64,000 nt of DNA, taken from contig NZ_LSYT01000007.1 in assembly GCF_001602525.1 (NCBI RefSeq), forward strand, positions 124,001 through 188,000. Direction: 5' to 3'. Position numbers and translations under genes: made by a program. How positions within the stretch are numbered: position 1 is the first letter of the stretch; each line of letters starts with the position of its first letter. Positions 16,806-25,658 of this stretch are shown here, piece by piece. This DNA comes from Flavobacterium chilense. GTDB lineage: Bacteria > Bacteroidota > Bacteroidia > Flavobacteriales > Flavobacteriaceae. Under the pieces are notes generated by a model. The model was not told the DNA's origin and made no database searches. It worked only from the letters and a program-made list of their open reading frames with translations.

Positions 16806-17819
16806 ATGGTTTTACATATAATAGACCCGGATAAATTTACAAAGCCATTAGCAAATTTTTTAATTGAAGACGAGAGATTTAAAAATCATTTTTTTTTATC
16901 TCCAAAAGATTCTGGTATAGTAGGAAGTAAACAGATAATAGATCTTAGATCTCCACTTTCCAAAAATTTATTTTACAACTTTAGGACTATGTTTTCTCAA
17001 TGTTGTAAAGCGAGAAGAATAGTTTTACATGGTTTAGTTTTAGTTCATTTTTTTTTCTTTTTTCCATTTTTTTTTCATAAAATATCTTGGGTCATTTATG
17101 GTTATGAATTGGAAGTCATTAAAGCATCAACAGGATGGTATTCCCGAATGTTGAGATTTGTACTTAGTAGGGTTAATTGCCATATTTCACACGTGCATGA
17201 AGACTCAGAAGAAGCTAATAAATTACTGAAAAGTAAAGCTAAATTCATATACTCTCCCATGTATTTGAGTAACATAGTTGATATCACTTTTTTTAAAGCT
17301 GAAGATCTTTCAAAGAAAGATAGCATTAATGTTTTGGTAGGTAATTCAACGGATCCTACAAATGAACATATTTCTATATTCGATATGCTTGAAGGTGAAA
17401 TTGAATTTATTAACAAAATTTTCTGCCCATTATCTTATGGTACTCATGATGAATATAGAGACAAAATTATTATTGAGGGAGCCAGAAGATTTGGAGATAA
17501 GTTTGTACCGCTTACCGAACTGATGACAATTGAAAAGTACATTGATTTTCTAAAAACTATTGATGTTGCAGTGTTTAACCATAATAGACAACAAGCAATG
17601 GGAAATACATTAACGTTACTTGGTTTAGGTAAGATTGTTTATATGAGATCAGGAACAAATTCGTTTGAATCTTTGACTAAAAGAGGATTTATAGTTTTTG
17701 ATAATAAGCTAATTAAAGAATGTGGATTTAAAGTAAATAGGGAAGTTCTAACTAATAAGGCCACATTAGAAAATTATTATTCTATGTCAGTTTTAATTGA
17801 TTCTTATATAAATCTATGA
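16806..17819 (+). CDS. wecF: WecF-like Fuc4NAc transferase (GT56)
   Basis: A 337-residue protein resembling WecF. The block VLVGNSTDPTNEH at 176-188 and RQQAMG at 261-266 match the conserved core of E. coli WecF (VGNSGDRSNEH and ARQQGIG in that protein, from memory). WecF adds Fuc4NAc to the lipid-linked GlcNAc-ManNAcA disaccharide. Its start abuts the wecE stop. Overall identity is low and the N-terminal half is divergent, with a Phe-rich segment encoded by T9-T6-T9 tracts near 17048-17075. The family call is fairly firm; acceptor identity is inference. Confidence 0.8.
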   Translation: MVLHIIDPDKFTKPLANFLIEDERFKNHFFLSPKDSGIVGSKQIIDLRSPLSKNLFYNFRTMFSQCCKARRIVLHGLVLVHFFFFFPFFFHKISWVIYGYELEVIKASTGWYSRMLRFVLSRVNCHISHVHEDSEEANKLLKSKAKFIYSPMYLSNIVDITFFKAEDLSKKDSINVLVGNSTDPTNEHISIFDMLEGEIEFINKIFCPLSYGTHDEYRDKIIIEGARRFGDKFVPLTELMTIEKYIDFLKTIDVAVFNHNRQQAMGNTLTLLGLGKIVYMRSGTNSFESLTKRGFIVFDNKLIKECGFKVNREVLTNKATLENYYSMSVLIDSYINL

Positions 17820-17849
17820 GGCGTTGTATTCCTTTCGAGTAAATAAGTA

Positions 17850-18956
17850 ATGAAAAATATATTAATAATATGTAAAGATATTTATCCTTTACAAAATCCT
17901 AGATCTTTTAGAGCTACAGAGCTAATCAATGAACTTCATAAGAGAGGACACGATCTAATGGTTGTCTGTGCAATCAATAAAAATGATTTTTTAGTCTTTA
18001 AGGAAAAATACCCTGATATTAAAATAAAAAATTTAGGTGACGTTACGACAATATTAAGTCACACATTTTTTCAAAAAAATAGATTAGCATATAGGATATT
18101 TGACAAAATTTTATATTATTTTTTTCAGTATCCTTCAATAAAATTATTATTTAAAGTTAGGGCTTTTTTTAAAGATAATAAAGTAAAGTACGATTTGCTA
18201 TTTACAATAGCAAATCCATTTTCTATTCATTGGGGAACTGCTCTAGCAAGGAATAAACGATTAGATTTTTTCCCTAAAGTGTGGATAGCAGATTGTGGTG
18301 ATCCATTTATGGGGAATAAAATAACAAAACCACCTTTCTATTTTTCTATTTTAGAAAAATTATTTTGTAGAAAAGCAGATATAATAGCAATTCCAGTTGA
18401 AATAGCTAGAAAATCTTATTATAAAGAATTTCATGATAAAATTAAAATAATTCCGCAAGGATTTAATTTTTCTGATGTTACTCTAGAAAAATATGAAAGA
18501 AATTCAGTGCCAACTTTTATTTATGCAGGAGTCTTTTATAAAGGGAAAAGAGATCCACGCCCTTTTTTAGAATACTTATGTAATTTGAAAACTGATTTTA
18601 GATTTGTAATTTTTACTAGCAATGATTCTATGTTGAGTGATTATAAAACTAGATTGTATGAAAAATTAATAATTAAAAATTCTATACCAAGAGGTGAAGT
18701 TTTGAAAGAATTATCAAAAGCAGACTTTTTGGTTAATATAGAAAATGATACAAATAATCAAGTGCCAAGTAAATTAATTGATTATACGTTATCTAAAAGA
18801 CCAATTGTATCCCTAAGAATGAATAATCATGATTTTGAAGATTTTTTGAGTTTCATGAATGGAGATTATACAAAGCAATTGATTATTGAAAACATAGAAG
18901 ACTATAATATTGAGAGAGTAGTTGGTAAATTTCTTGAAGTTGGGAGTAATTACTAA
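17850..18956 (+). CDS. Glycosyltransferase family 4-like
   Basis: A 368-residue GT-B-type glycosyltransferase. The N-terminal acceptor domain begins KNILIICKDIYPLQNPRSFRA, with a Gly-His pair in ELHKRGHDL. A C-terminal domain includes TFIYAGVFYKGKRDPRPF and a degenerate nucleotide-sugar region (NDTNNQVPSKLIDYTLSKRPIV) in place of the classical EGxP motif. It should use a nucleotide sugar on a lipid-linked acceptor at the cytoplasmic membrane face. The last base of its stop is the first base of the polymerase ATG. Confidence 0.75.
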   Translation: MKNILIICKDIYPLQNPRSFRATELINELHKRGHDLMVVCAINKNDFLVFKEKYPDIKIKNLGDVTTILSHTFFQKNRLAYRIFDKILYYFFQYPSIKLLFKVRAFFKDNKVKYDLLFTIANPFSIHWGTALARNKRLDFFPKVWIADCGDPFMGNKITKPPFYFSILEKLFCRKADIIAIPVEIARKSYYKEFHDKIKIIPQGFNFSDVTLEKYERNSVPTFIYAGVFYKGKRDPRPFLEYLCNLKTDFRFVIFTSNDSMLSDYKTRLYEKLIIKNSIPRGEVLKELSKADFLVNIENDTNNQVPSKLIDYTLSKRPIVSLRMNNHDFEDFLSFMNGDYTKQLIIENIEDYNIERVVGKFLEVGSNY

Positions 18957-20215
18957 TGCATACTATTAAAAAATTTTCTGCAAATTCTATCAAGGAATTT
19001 TTTCTCCTTGTGACTTCTTTTTTTTTATGGCCATTTTCATCTTTAGTAATGTCTTTATTATTATATAAAAAGAAATGGTCTAGACATCTTTTTGTATTAT
19101 TCTGCTTTTATTTTGGTTATACTTTTATAATTCCTGTAACTGGAGGTGATTCGGAGTTCTATAATTCGGTATTGTCTGATTATTTTAATAGCCAAATCTC
19201 ATTTAAAAATTTTGTAGAAGGTTTATTTACAATTGAAACGCAACAAACAGATTTGTATCAGCCTATTGTAACTTGGATTGTATCTCGATTTACAGATAAT
19301 TATCATGTATTATTTGCTGTTTTTGGTTTAGTTTTTGGAATTTTTTATTCGAAAATATTATGGTTCATCTTTGATCGAATAAATTATAAAATTTCTGGAT
19401 TCGCAATTGTATTATTCTTAATGTTATTATTAATAAATCCAATTTGGAATATTAATGGTGTTCGTATGTGGACAGCATTAGAGGTATGTGTATATGGAGC
19501 GTTACTTTTCTTTTATAAAAATAAAAAGGGTGGTATATTTTATATGATTCTTTCAGTTGTTTTTCATATATCGTTTTTCATTCCTTTAGTATTTTTTGTG
19601 TTATATATGTTATTACCCAAAAGTAAAGGTAATTTTCTTTTTTATCTGTATGTTGGGAGTATATTATTGTCAAGTCTTCCCCTTAATTTTTTAAATGGAA
19701 TTGCAGAGTATTTTCCTGATATAATAAGATTTAAGTTAGAATCTTATACTGATGATAACTTTGCTAGTAATGCCAAAGAAGATTTTGAAAGCTCTAGTTA
19801 TTTTATACGACTTGCAATTTTTTCTTTGAATTTTTCAATGATTATTATTGTTTTTTTTGTACGATTTTATTTTATTAAAAAAGTCAAGGATGATTTTATA
19901 ACTTTAAATTTTTTCAATTTCATAATATTTACATTGATTTGGACAAATATTTTTTCAATGGTTCCCTCTGGAGGAAGGTTTCTATCATTTTCATATATTA
20001 TCTTAATGTCTTTTGTACTTATAAATTTAACAAAAATTAGATTAAATAATAAGTTTTTATATTTTAAAGCCTTAATTCTTCCATTATTTGGTGCCTTTTT
20101 TGTTTATAATTTTAGAAATTTTTTAGATTACCAGTGCTTTTCTCTTTTTTTTGGAAATATTTTGACTTTCAATTTATTTTCAGAACCGGAATCAATTATT
20201 CATTATTTAAAATGA
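18956..20215 (+). CDS. wzy: Wzy-like polysaccharide polymerase, EpsG family
   Basis: A 419-residue protein with about ten hydrophobic helices by eye. The early segment PVTGGDSEFYNSV matches the Asp/Tyr-containing start of EpsG-type polymerases, and a long non-membrane loop lies near 85-110. Wzy proteins join flipped repeat units in the periplasm. It overlaps the preceding glycosyltransferase gene by one base. Specificity cannot be inferred because these proteins diverge fast. A T9 tract lies at 19018-19026 close to the start. Confidence 0.75.
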   Translation: MHTIKKFSANSIKEFFLLVTSFFLWPFSSLVMSLLLYKKKWSRHLFVLFCFYFGYTFIIPVTGGDSEFYNSVLSDYFNSQISFKNFVEGLFTIETQQTDLYQPIVTWIVSRFTDNYHVLFAVFGLVFGIFYSKILWFIFDRINYKISGFAIVLFLMLLLINPIWNINGVRMWTALEVCVYGALLFFYKNKKGGIFYMILSVVFHISFFIPLVFFVLYMLLPKSKGNFLFYLYVGSILLSSLPLNFLNGIAEYFPDIIRFKLESYTDDNFASNAKEDFESSSYFIRLAIFSLNFSMIIIVFFVRFYFIKKVKDDFITLNFFNFIIFTLIWTNIFSMVPSGGRFLSFSYIILMSFVLINLTKIRLNNKFLYFKALILPLFGAFFVYNFRNFLDYQCFSLFFGNILTFNLFSEPESIIHYLK

Positions 20216-20294
20216 TGATAGTTACTTGTTAAATTGGATATCAAAACTTAAGATTTAGTTTATTTTAAAATGTTATTTTGCTTATTATATAAAA

Positions 20295-21260
20295 ATGATA
20301 AATACTGTAGATAATTCTATAAAGAAAAATATATTAATTTCAGTATTAATGCCAACATATAATGTTGTTAGGTTTGTTGAGGAAGCGGTTAATAGTATTC
20401 TGAAACAAACTTATGTTAATTTCGAATTCATTATAGTTGATGATTTTTCTACTGATGGAACTTATGAAAAGCTTCTAGAGTTGGCTTCAAAAGATTTTCG
20501 AATTAAATTGTTTAGAAATGAAATGAATTCAGGGATAGTTGAGACACTAAATTTTGCTTTATCTAAAAGTAAAGGGGAATATATTGTTAGGATGGATGGT
20601 GATGATTTGTGTAGTCCCTTGAAACTAGAAAAGCAATTGGAATTTTTACTTAATAATGAAGATATTTCTCTTGTTGGGTGCGATGTTATTTGTATCGATG
20701 AAAATGATGCAGTTTTAAATAATGTGATAACTTCGCATACTGTAAAATGTACAAAGAAAATATTGAGCTACGTCTCACCTGTATTACATATCTGGATGTG
20801 CAAAAAAGAAATTTATATGATACTTAATGGATATCGGCAATTGGGAGGGTCAGAGGATTACGATTTTTTATTAAGAATGGATTCTTTAGGTTATAAATTT
20901 CTTAATATTCCTTTTTTTGGTTATTCTGTAAGATTAAGATCTGGTAATACTCAAACTACTAAAGGGTTGTACCAGAGAAAAATAGTTTATTACATACGGA
21001 GATTATATAAAGAAAGATTGGTTAAAAATTTTGATTCTTTCAATTTAGCTGATAGAGATAAAATAACAAAATCAAATCCAATTCTTGAGAAAATACATAA
21101 ATTATCGATAAACTTCACCTATAAGGCTATACAAAGCAGAGGTGAAAAAAAATATGTTTTATTTCTGTTTTATTTATTATTTTCTTTAGTTTCTCCTTAT
21201 CAAATACAATATTATTTCGAAAATTTTTTGGTTAAGATGTATTTAAAAAAGTATAACTGA
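20295..21260 (+). CDS. Glycosyltransferase family 2
   Basis: A 321-residue GT-A enzyme. SVLMPTYNVVRFVEEAV and FIIVDDFSTDGT form the nucleotide-binding half, and DGDD at 101-104 is the metal-binding DxD motif. SEDYDFLLRM is the usual ED catalytic-base region. It should add one sugar of the ECA-like module's repeat; donor unknown. It lies 79 bases after the polymerase gene and before a 375-base gap. Confidence 0.85.
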   Translation: MINTVDNSIKKNILISVLMPTYNVVRFVEEAVNSILKQTYVNFEFIIVDDFSTDGTYEKLLELASKDFRIKLFRNEMNSGIVETLNFALSKSKGEYIVRMDGDDLCSPLKLEKQLEFLLNNEDISLVGCDVICIDENDAVLNNVITSHTVKCTKKILSYVSPVLHIWMCKKEIYMILNGYRQLGGSEDYDFLLRMDSLGYKFLNIPFFGYSVRLRSGNTQTTKGLYQRKIVYYIRRLYKERLVKNFDSFNLADRDKITKSNPILEKIHKLSINFTYKAIQSRGEKKYVLFLFYLLFSLVSPYQIQYYFENFLVKMYLKKYN

Positions 21261-21635
21261 GAGTTATGTAAAATTATTTACGATTAGTTGTTTATTATGT
21301 AGGATTTTATTTGTTGTTACTTTAATTCTATCAAAAATAGTAAATAGCAAATGATCAAGTTAAACCTTAGAATAATTTGTTTCTATAAACTTTATTTTTA
21401 ATTGGTGAATATTAAATAATATATTAAACAGTCCTATATATAATATTTGTTTTTCTCAAGAATAAAAGAACAAATCAAGAAAAAATTAAAGATTTGGCCA
21501 AATAATCATTAGAAAGAGAACAGGGAGTATATAAATAGAGTTTGTGTTTTACTATCAATTACTTAAGAATTATTAAAACATTTTTGATGTTATTTTAATA
21601 GTTTAATCATACCTAATACATAATTTTTTACTTTT
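21261..21635. other. Intergenic region with no confirmed feature
   Basis: This 375-base AT-rich stretch holds no open frame of useful length. TATATAATATTTGTT at 21437-21451 resembles a -7 element, and the same 15 bases recur at 24591-24605 upstream of the WecA-like gene, but no TTG is well spaced. Frames between 21470 and 21590 give short protein-like words I could not match to a family. Confidence 0.4.
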
Positions 21636-22712
21636 ATGAAAATAGCTTTTTTTTTTAACAATTTATCCAATACTGGTACTAACATTGCTACACGAGATTT
21701 AATATATCAATTAAAAAAAACTCAAAGTTTGGAATGTATAGATGTATTCTTTTTTGATAAAGTTGAAAATGAATTGGAAATTACTGAGAGTAAAATTCAG
21801 ATTAGTTTTTTTACGAGAGTTGACTTTTCAAAATACGATATTATTCACTCCAGTAATTTACGATCTGATTTTTACGTTTTTTTTAATAAATCTTTTTTTT
21901 CTCGAGAGAAAAGAATCAAGTACGTCACAAGTGTCCATAGTATCATACCTGAAGATTTATCTTTTACTTATAGTAATCTGGTGTCAAAATTAATTTCACC
22001 AATTTGGATTAAAGTAAAAAAAAATAATGATGCTATAGTAGTTTCTTCTGATTCTATGTACAATTATTACAAAGATTTGTTTGGAAATAAAAACTTAAGT
22101 ATTATTGAATATGGCAGAAGTATAGAACCATTGGATAATTTTAAAATTCCAGAAACGGATATTGATTTAATTTTAAGCTTTAAGAAAAAGTATAAAGTTA
22201 TAGGAACTGTTGGATCTTTAATTAAACGAAAAAATTATGAAGCTGTAATAAGTTTACTAAAAAAAGATGAAAATTATGGATGGATATGTTTAGGTCTAGG
22301 AGAAGAGCACGATAATTTATTAAAATTATTGAAAGAGAATGAATTTGAAGATAGAGTTCTTTTTTTAGGATTTAAAACGGATTCTAGACCATATTATGAA
22401 TTCTTTAATTTGTTTTTTCATCCATCAAGAAGCGAAGGTTTTGCTCTTGTTATAATTGATGCAATGTCTCATAAAACCCCTATGTTACTTTCTAATTTAG
22501 AGGTATATAAATCTATAATTAAAGAGGATATGGCCTTTTATTTTGAATTAGATGACGAAGTTTCTTTATCTGATACTTTTGAAAAAATTCGACAAGGAGG
22601 GAGAGCTGTAGAAAAAGTTGTTGAAAAATCTTTTATGACCTATGAAGCCAAATTTTCTATAGAAAAATACGGAGAAAAACATCTTGTCATTTTTAATAGC
22701 CTTATCAGATGA
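21636..22712 (+). CDS. Glycosyltransferase family 4
   Basis: A 358-residue GT-B enzyme. The C-terminal domain is clear: GTVGSLIKRKNYEAVISLL, then GLGEEHDNLLKLL, and the nucleotide-sugar site HPSRSEGFALVIIDAM with the conserved E..GF..V.... pattern. The N-terminal domain has IFFNNLSNTGTN-like acceptor features. It likely transfers a hexose or deoxyhexose at the membrane. A run of ten T residues at 21647-21656 covers codons 4-7, where slippage would frameshift nearly the whole protein. Confidence 0.85.
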   Translation: MKIAFFFNNLSNTGTNIATRDLIYQLKKTQSLECIDVFFFDKVENELEITESKIQISFFTRVDFSKYDIIHSSNLRSDFYVFFNKSFFSREKRIKYVTSVHSIIPEDLSFTYSNLVSKLISPIWIKVKKNNDAIVVSSDSMYNYYKDLFGNKNLSIIEYGRSIEPLDNFKIPETDIDLILSFKKKYKVIGTVGSLIKRKNYEAVISLLKKDENYGWICLGLGEEHDNLLKLLKENEFEDRVLFLGFKTDSRPYYEFFNLFFHPSRSEGFALVIIDAMSHKTPMLLSNLEVYKSIIKEDMAFYFELDDEVSLSDTFEKIRQGGRAVEKVVEKSFMTYEAKFSIEKYGEKHLVIFNSLIR

Positions 22713-22804
22713 TTGTTAATCAAATTTTTTTGTTGTAAAATGTTATGCCTATTTAAGATGGTTAAAGAAACAGATGTAGTAAAATAAAATTTTAGAAAAA
22801 TATA

Positions 22805-23623
22805 ATGTACGATATAGTTTGTAGTTTAGTAATATATAAAAATGATAAAAAGCAACTTTTAGATGCTATTGATAGTTTTTTAAATACTGATTTGAAAGTT
22901 AAATTAGTTTTAATAGATAATTCACCCACTAAAGATTTAGAGAATATCAAAATTGATCCAAGAGTGGAATATATCTCTAATCCTTTGAATCCAGGATATG
23001 GATCATCTCATAATATAGGTATTAGAAAATACTCACAAAAAACAGATTTTCATCTCGTGTTGAATCCTGATATTTATTATTCAAAAGGTGTTATTGAGGA
23101 TTTGATATCATTTATGAATAGTGACAAGAGTATTGGATTGTTGATGCCGAAAATTTTATACCCTAATGGTGAAATACAATATTTGGCAAAATTAATTCCT
23201 AGTCCTTTTGTTTTTTTTTCCAGGAGATTTTTGCCTTTTGAAGCAATAAAGAAAAAGATTTCTGATAAATTCGAATTACGGTTTAGTAACTACGACAAAG
23301 TTATGGAGGTGCCTTATTTGTCTGGATGTTTCATGCTTTTTAGAACCGAGGTATTGGAGCAAATAAATGGATTTGATGAGAACATTTTTATGCATATGGA
23401 GGATTTAGATATAACAAGAAGATGCTCTTCGGCAGGATTCAAAACGATTTTTTACCCTCATCAAATAGTTTATCATGATCATTTATATAAATCCTTTTTA
23501 ACTATTGCAAACTTAAAAATGTATTTTAAATCAGCATTTTATTATTATAATAAATGGGGATGGATTTATGATAGAAATAGAATTTTGATTAATAAAAAAA
23601 CAATTAAAAAAATAAAACAATAG
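22805..23623 (+). CDS. Glycosyltransferase family 2, WbbL/rhamnosyltransferase-like
   Basis: A 272-residue GT-A enzyme. VCSLVIYKNDKKQLLDAI and LVLIDNSPT form the donor site; NPGYGSSHNIGI and LVLNPD (NPD at 87-89 replacing DxD) are the pattern of the WbbL-like rhamnosyltransferase group. FMHMEDLDITRR provides the ED region. Its neighbour rfbC, three bases downstream, belongs to the dTDP-rhamnose pathway, so a rhamnosyltransferase role is plausible. Donor assignment is inference from family pattern and context. Confidence 0.8.
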   Translation: MYDIVCSLVIYKNDKKQLLDAIDSFLNTDLKVKLVLIDNSPTKDLENIKIDPRVEYISNPLNPGYGSSHNIGIRKYSQKTDFHLVLNPDIYYSKGVIEDLISFMNSDKSIGLLMPKILYPNGEIQYLAKLIPSPFVFFSRRFLPFEAIKKKISDKFELRFSNYDKVMEVPYLSGCFMLFRTEVLEQINGFDENIFMHMEDLDITRRCSSAGFKTIFYPHQIVYHDHLYKSFLTIANLKMYFKSAFYYYNKWGWIYDRNRILINKKTIKKIKQ

Positions 23624-23626
23624 ACA

Positions 23627-24175
23627 ATGATTATTGAGGAGACGAGTATTAAAGATCTAGTAATCATTAATCCAACAGTGTTTACAGACCAACGTGGTTA
23701 TTTCTTTGAAGCTTATAATGAAGCTAAATTTCAGGAACATGGGATTATATATAAGTTCATTCAGGACAATCAATCGTTCTCTAAAAAAGGAGTGATACGA
23801 GGATTACATTTACAAATTAATGATTTTGCACAAGCTAAATTAGTGCGTGTGTTGCAAGGAGAGATTTTAGATGTTGCTATAGATTTACGTAAAAAATCTA
23901 AAACTTATGGACAGCATTTTAGTGTGATTTTGAGTGGTGAAAATAAAAAACAATTAATGGTTCCTCATGGGTTTGCTCATGGATTTTCTGTTCTGAGTGA
24001 AACGGCTTCGGTGATGTATAAAGTTGATCAGGTGTATCATAAAGAAAGTGAAAGAGGAATTCGGTATGATGATCCCATTTTGTCAATTGATTGGCAGATA
24101 AGTCCTAATGAAGTTACTATATCAGATAAAGATTTGATTTTACCAAGTTTTGAATCAATTGATTGGGAATTTTAA
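23627..24175 (+). CDS. rfbC: dTDP-4-dehydrorhamnose 3,5-epimerase
   Basis: A 182-residue cupin-fold epimerase of normal length. RGYFFEAYNEAKF, FIQDNQSFSKKGVIRGLH with catalytic His61, KLVRVLQGEILDVAIDLRK, and PHGFAHGFSVLSE are diagnostic. It converts dTDP-4-keto-6-deoxyglucose to dTDP-4-keto-L-rhamnose for RfbD. It closes the ECA-like block. The remains of an rfbA copy lie directly downstream, suggesting an ancestral rfbC-rfbA order; the intact rfbA is at 29935. Confidence 0.93.
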   Translation: MIIEETSIKDLVIINPTVFTDQRGYFFEAYNEAKFQEHGIIYKFIQDNQSFSKKGVIRGLHLQINDFAQAKLVRVLQGEILDVAIDLRKKSKTYGQHFSVILSGENKKQLMVPHGFAHGFSVLSETASVMYKVDQVYHKESERGIRYDDPILSIDWQISPNEVTISDKDLILPSFESIDWEF

Positions 24176-24670
24176 AAAGGTAACAGAAACAGGACTAAGA
24201 ACAAAAGTTTATGCTGTTTTAATGATTATTCAGAGTGGGTAATAGAAAAAATAGACGGTTGTTAATGAACAAATAAAGTAGTCTGAATTTAAGATAGGAT
24301 TAATCTCTAATTGATTGAATTTATCAAAATGATAAAGTGTTTTTTTCAGAGATAATATTACTTGATTATTAAGAGAGAAATATATAAGAGAAATAATTTA
24401 TACATTTATCATATTTAAGACCCAAAACGTTATAGAGTTGTTGAATTTGATAATGATACAGAAGCAATTTCTTCTGAAGAAAAAATATTTGATTCAAAAA
24501 AATAATCAATCACATGATTTTAAGATTCGATTTTTGTAACAGTTTTATCCTTGAAATTAAAGGATTTATCTGTATCCTTTCTAATCAGATTATATAATAT
24601 TTGTTAAATCTCTTAACTATAAAATTAAAATAATAAACCATAATACTTTTTTAGAAACTCAACATTGAAC
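24176..24670. other. Intergenic region mostly occupied by the rfbA remnant
   Basis: This 495-base gap holds the rfbA remnant described separately. It also has an inverted repeat AAAGGAT/ATCCTTT at 24559-24565 and 24574-24580, without a T run, and a promoter-like TATATAATATTTGTT at 24591-24605 about 65 bases before the next gene. The region is the junction between two glycan modules. Confidence 0.5.
24290..24580 (+). pseudogene. Decayed remnant of rfbA (glucose-1-phosphate thymidylyltransferase)
   Basis: Between 24407 and 24505 one frame reads YHI-stop-DPKRYRVVEFDNDTEAIS and on to SEEK, aligning without gaps to residues 134-165 of the intact RfbA at 29935. By my count 19 of 32 aligned positions are identical. 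The fourth codon is TAA (24416-24418) where the intact gene has TCA. Upstream, GAGATAATAT at 24349-24358 and GAATTTAT near 24317 match the intact gene with small deletions between them. Downstream, GAAATTA and TTATCT near 24554-24571 may also match. Similarity may begin just after rfbC. It is non-functional. Confidence 0.75.
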
Positions 24671-25627
24671 ATGATTTATATTATATTTTTCTTTTTATTA
24701 TTAGCCATTGAATTACTTTATTTTAAAATTGCAGATAGATATAATATTATTGATAAACCCAATAATCGCTCTTCGCATACTTTAATTACATTAAGAGGTG
24801 GAGGGATAATTTTTCCAATTGCAATCACTATAGCATTTTTTTTAGGATATGTTTCTCCAGCTCTTACATCAGCAGTGGTAATAGTTGCAGTAATAAGCTT
24901 TATTGATGACGTTAAGCCTTTAAGTCAATTGCCAAGAGTTTTATGCCATTGCTTTGCTCTTCTCATGATTTTTTATGATTTAGATTTGTTGCATGACTCA
25001 GTTTGGGTTTTATTGATTGTCTTTGTTTTAATAATTGGTTGGATAAATGCCTTTAATTTTATGGACGGAATCAATGGAATAACAGTCCTTTATGCATTTG
25101 TTGCCATTGTTTCATTTTCATATTTACCTAACAATAATTCTAACTTATCTGTATTAATTTCAATGGGCATTGCATGTATAGTTTTTGGAATATTTAATGT
25201 CAGAAAAAAGGCTAAATCTTTTGCAGGTGATGTTGGAAGTATTAGTATGGCTGTTTTCTTGGCATATTTCATGATAAAAACAATTTTAGAAACACAGCAA
25301 ATTGGATATATATTGATGTTTTCAATATATGGTATTGATGCTTGTGTCACAATTGCTAACCGATTAATTAAAAAAGAAAATATATTTGAAGCTCACCGAA
25401 CACATTTATACCAATATTTAGCAAACGAATTAGGGATTTCTCATGTTTTAGTCTCTCTGGTTTATGCTCTTACGCAATTAGGAATAAATATAATAGTGAT
25501 TCTTTTAGCTTCTACTAATAAACTCTCTACTTTTATGATTGTAGGTATTTTAGTCTTAATAAGCACAATTTATTTGATAACCCGAATAATATTAATTCGA
25601 TTTATTAACAAAAAGGCAATTAAATAA
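24671..25627 (+). CDS. WecA/WbpL-like undecaprenyl-phosphate HexNAc-1-phosphate transferase
   Basis: A 318-residue polytopic protein of the MraY/WecA family. Key motifs are DD at 79-80 in SFIDDVKPLS, NAFNFMDGINGI with Asp132, FAGDVGSI, and HRTH at 242-245. Such enzymes start glycan assembly by moving a HexNAc-1-phosphate from UDP to undecaprenyl phosphate. ATG 24671 is preferred over TTG 24665. It is the only initiating transferase visible, so it may serve more than one module here. The aminotransferase next to it favours a 4-amino- or 6-deoxy-HexNAc donor, as for WbpL; this is inference. Confidence 0.88.
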   Translation: MIYIIFFFLLLAIELLYFKIADRYNIIDKPNNRSSHTLITLRGGGIIFPIAITIAFFLGYVSPALTSAVVIVAVISFIDDVKPLSQLPRVLCHCFALLMIFYDLDLLHDSVWVLLIVFVLIIGWINAFNFMDGINGITVLYAFVAIVSFSYLPNNNSNLSVLISMGIACIVFGIFNVRKKAKSFAGDVGSISMAVFLAYFMIKTILETQQIGYILMFSIYGIDACVTIANRLIKKENIFEAHRTHLYQYLANELGISHVLVSLVYALTQLGINIIVILLASTNKLSTFMIVGILVLISTIYLITRIILIRFINKKAIK

Positions 25628-25658
25628 TTTGTTTTTCTGAAGTAACTCTTGATTGTAT

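Noticed and set aside
17102..17416. Minus-strand open frame within the wecF-like gene
   Set aside because: The plus-strand frame carries recognisable WecF motifs in the same span; the reverse frame carries none.
21470..21590. Protein-like words in the gap before the GT4 gene, possibly a degraded transferase tail
   Set aside because: Frames are short and broken, and I could not align them to any gene in the window, unlike the rfbA remnant.
24559..24580. Inverted repeat AAAGGAT/ATCCTTT as a terminator
   Set aside because: No T run follows and part of it lies in the probable rfbA remnant, so I did not call a terminator.
25653..25658. TTG start for the PglE-like gene
   Set aside because: ATG 25659 lies two codons later and gives the usual N-terminus.
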